Of a DNA stretch of 64,000 nt, positions 62,641 through 64,000 are shown one piece after another. Origin of the DNA: Limosilactobacillus caviae. Its GTDB lineage: Bacteria > Bacillota > Bacilli > Lactobacillales > Lactobacillaceae. The stretch lies in contig NZ_BMDS01000005.1 in assembly GCF_014635905.1 (NCBI RefSeq), positions 62,001 through 126,000 of the forward strand. The letters are read 5' to 3'. Every line of letters begins with the position of its first letter. The first letter of the stretch is position 1. Under the pieces are notes generated by a model. That model had not been told where the DNA came from. It did not search any database and was given only the letters and a program-made list of their open reading frames with translations. The translations under genes were made by a program, and so were the position numbers.

Positions 62641-62766
62641 TTATTCGCTCAGTTTCTTGGCGTCAGCATCAATCTTTGCAAAACCAGAACCATCTGGTTT
62701 CTTGCTGCCACGCTTTTCCATAGCTTTACGAGCCATTTCCTTACGTTCTTGCTTACTAAGTGCCAT
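62641..62766 (-). CDS. 41-residue basic protein, hypothetical
   Basis: A short open frame starting MALSKQERKEMARKAM and ending DADAKKLSE. It is strongly charged, probably helical in its first half, with a Gly/Ser-rich middle (KRGSKKPDGSGFAK). AGAGG lies about 11 bases before ATG 62766. The convergent terminator at 62573 is just beyond its stop. I do not recognise a family. Support is the ribosome-binding site, codon choice like its neighbours and the terminator. Confidence 0.65.
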   Translation of the reverse strand: MALSKQERKEMARKAMEKRGSKKPDGSGFAKIDADAKKLSE

Positions 62767-62905
62767 AAATAACTTCGCCTCTTTTTCTGAAACGCTTCAA
62801 CAACAGTTATTTAAGAAAGATAAAATAACTGTTACTAATATTATAGTTCAGTCTATAAAAAATGCAATAAACATCATTATCTACGGTAGAGTTCATAAAA
62901 GAAGG

Positions 62906-62934
62906 TTGACTTTTATGATGAATATCGTTAATAT
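62906..62934 (+). promoter_or_regulatory. possible promoter of the methionine T-box transcript
   Basis: TTGACT, 17 bases, TAATAT; a better -10 (TATAAT at 62932) is 20 bases from the -35. Confidence 0.45.
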
Positions 62935-62984
62935 AATTAAAACTAAATTAAAATATTGTTAGAAAAGATGAGTAGTTATTTTAC

Positions 62985-63230
62985 GACCTATACAGAGAGC
63001 CATGGTAGCTGAGAGATGGCAGGAACCGAAATAATGAAGATGGTCTTTAGTTAATTGAGAGAATGAGCTTGGTTAAAGGTAAGTTCTCTACGGGGTAGCA
63101 GCCGTTATCCATGCTTCTAATTTCAAGGTGAGATTAGAATTGAGGGTACTTTTTGTACTAAAGACAGGGTGGTAACGCGTTATTAACGTCCCTAAGAGCA
63201 CGGCATGGTTGTTCTTAGGGACGTTTTTCT
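62985..63230 (+). ncRNA. T-box leader, methionine-type specifier
   Basis: T-box sequence AGGGTGGTAACGCG at 63166-63179. A specifier ATG (Met) at 63034-63036 lies in AATAATGAAGATGG and is followed by A as usual. The terminator ACGTCCCTAAGA/TCTTAGGGACGT variant with TTTTT is at 63186-63230. It precedes a MetQ-like gene, which agrees with sensing of uncharged tRNA-Met. Confidence 0.92.
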
Positions 63231-63258
63231 TTTCTGGCATAAAGGAGGATTAAATAGA

Positions 63259-64000
63259 ATGAAACGAAAGAGAAGGACAGGGTTGATTATTTCAGTTATT
63301 TTGGCAATTGTTGTGGTGGTTGGTATTGCCGGGATAGTCCACCAACGTTTTGGTAAAACTTCAACTACAACCGTTCGCTTGGGATTAGTTGGGACAGATT
63401 CAGAGCCGGTATGGGATAATGTTCGGAAAAGATTGAAAAAGCAGGGGATTAATATTGAATATGTGATTTTTAATGATTATGTTCAACCAGACGTGGCACT
63501 GAAAGACGGAAAAATTGATATGCATTCTTGTCTTACTCGGTATTACTTTGAATCCTATAATAAGCAACAGAATGCGCACTTAACAGCAATTGGTAATACT
63601 GTGATCTCCCCGTTAGGACTATATTCACAAAAATATAAAAAATTACAGGATTTGCCTAATGGAGCAACGATTGCGATTCCAAACGAACCGACAACACTAG
63701 GGCGGGGGTTGAACGTATTACAATCAGCAGGACTAATTAAAGTAAAGAAAGATAGTGGAATTAAACCATCGTTGAAGGATATTACGAGTAATCCACGCAA
63801 TTTGCAATTTAAGGAAGTTGATCCGGCCACAGCTGCACGGGCCTTGAATTCTGTTGACGCGGCGATAATAAATGGAAATTACGCAGTAGCAGCTAACCTC
63901 AATCCAAAGAAAGATTCGATTTATTTGGAACCAATCAATAAAGCAGCAAAGCCATATGTCAATATAATTGCAGTTCAAGAGAAAAATAAGGATAATGAGG
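63259..64000 (+). CDS. NlpA/MetQ-like substrate-binding protein, 3' end outside window
   Basis: The frame is open from ATG 63259 to the window edge (247 codons). It has a basic start and one hydrophobic segment (about 8-27). The NlpA domain shows VRLGLVGTDSEPVWD, LPNGATIAIPNEPTTLGRGL and an AAIINGNYAVAANL region, as in methionine-binding proteins of MetNIQ. No lipobox Cys follows the hydrophobic segment, so it seems anchored by an uncleaved helix. RBS AAAGGAGG is 10 bases upstream. The Met T-box supports methionine as ligand; metN and metI presumably follow. Confidence 0.88.
   Translation, partial: MKRKRRTGLIISVILAIVVVVGIAGIVHQRFGKTSTTTVRLGLVGTDSEPVWDNVRKRLKKQGINIEYVIFNDYVQPDVALKDGKIDMHSCLTRYYFESYNKQQNAHLTAIGNTVISPLGLYSQKYKKLQDLPNGATIAIPNEPTTLGRGLNVLQSAGLIKVKKDSGIKPSLKDITSNPRNLQFKEVDPATAARALNSVDAAIINGNYAVAANLNPKKDSIYLEPINKAAKPYVNIIAVQEKNKDNE

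Noticed and set aside
62627-62962. A 111-residue plus-strand frame between the aminotransferase gene and the Met T-box
   Set aside because: It has no ribosome-binding site, is antisense to the small basic protein and runs through a promoter region; the composition is not protein-like.
1-64000. Prophage, insertion sequence, CRISPR, restriction or toxin-antitoxin genes
   Set aside because: None found: no transposase, integrase, regular spaced repeats, defence-type enzyme or tRNA-flanked insertion; gene order is that of the Firmicutes core.

Overview
The window is a contiguous stretch of chromosome from a low-GC Gram-positive bacterium, almost certainly a lactobacillus of the Limosilactobacillus reuteri type. 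The evidence is the Firmicutes core gene order (polA-mutM-coaE-nrdR-dnaB-dnaI-infC-rpmI-rplT; yqeG-yqeH-yhbY-nadD-yqeK-rsfS-yqeM; gluP-yqgQ-glcK; yhaO-yhaN-prsA-hit-ecsAB), strong AGGAGG ribosome-binding sites, T-box leaders, heavy use of CGG and CGT arginine codons in a moderately AT-rich genome, and lactobacillus-type proteins (DUF3042, YfhO, LysM-NlpC/P60). The genus call rests on recognition of gene content; no search was run.

Layout. 1-8.5 kb: 3' end of argS, a class A penicillin-binding protein, yheA, the YhaO/YhaN SMC-like nuclease pair, and the PrsA foldase. 8.5-13.4 kb: a small coiled-coil protein and HIT hydrolase on the minus strand, then ecsAB-trmB, glutaminase and a PepSY-like protein. 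13.5-17.6 kb: thioredoxin-like protein, YtpR, MurC, a BI-1 family protein and a DUF1275 protein. 17.7-26 kb: the replication/repair operon running into the L20-leader-controlled infC-rpmI-rplT operon. 26.2-32.6 kb: the ribosome-assembly/NAD cluster, TmcAL, YceD and L32. 32.8-36.7 kb: an OmpR-type two-component system and a YjeM-like amino-acid transporter. 36.8-40.1 kb: minus-strand block of MATE exporter, a deformylase-like protein, YidC and acylphosphatase. 40.2-45.7 kb: SPOUT methylase, HD protein, HxlR regulator and T-box-controlled pheST. 45.9-53.6 kb: NlpC/P60 hydrolase, udk, greA, a HesB-like protein behind a perfect palindrome, YfhO, a class B PBP and L33. 53.7-61.3 kb: folate cyclo-ligase, rhomboid-yqgQ-glcK, a degenerate rhodanese, DUF3042, miaA, glnA with a GlnR box, and gltX. 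61.4-64 kb: aminotransferase, a 41-residue protein, and a methionine-type T-box ahead of a MetQ-like binding protein cut by the window edge.

How the genes work together. Most are housekeeping: translation, cell-wall synthesis and export, replication initiation and ribosome assembly. A glutamine/glutamate theme recurs (GlsA, GlnA, YjeM-like carrier, GltX), but these genes are dispersed and separately controlled.

I see no prophage, insertion sequence, CRISPR array, restriction system or biosynthetic cluster, and no tRNA or rRNA gene. The most unusual signals are regulatory: a perfect 21-bp inverted repeat covering a whole promoter; an apparent AUA start codon for IF-3; a family of three 3'-end hairpins with one conserved apex but different outer stems; and a near-identical 17-bp box upstream of a PBP gene and the two-component system.
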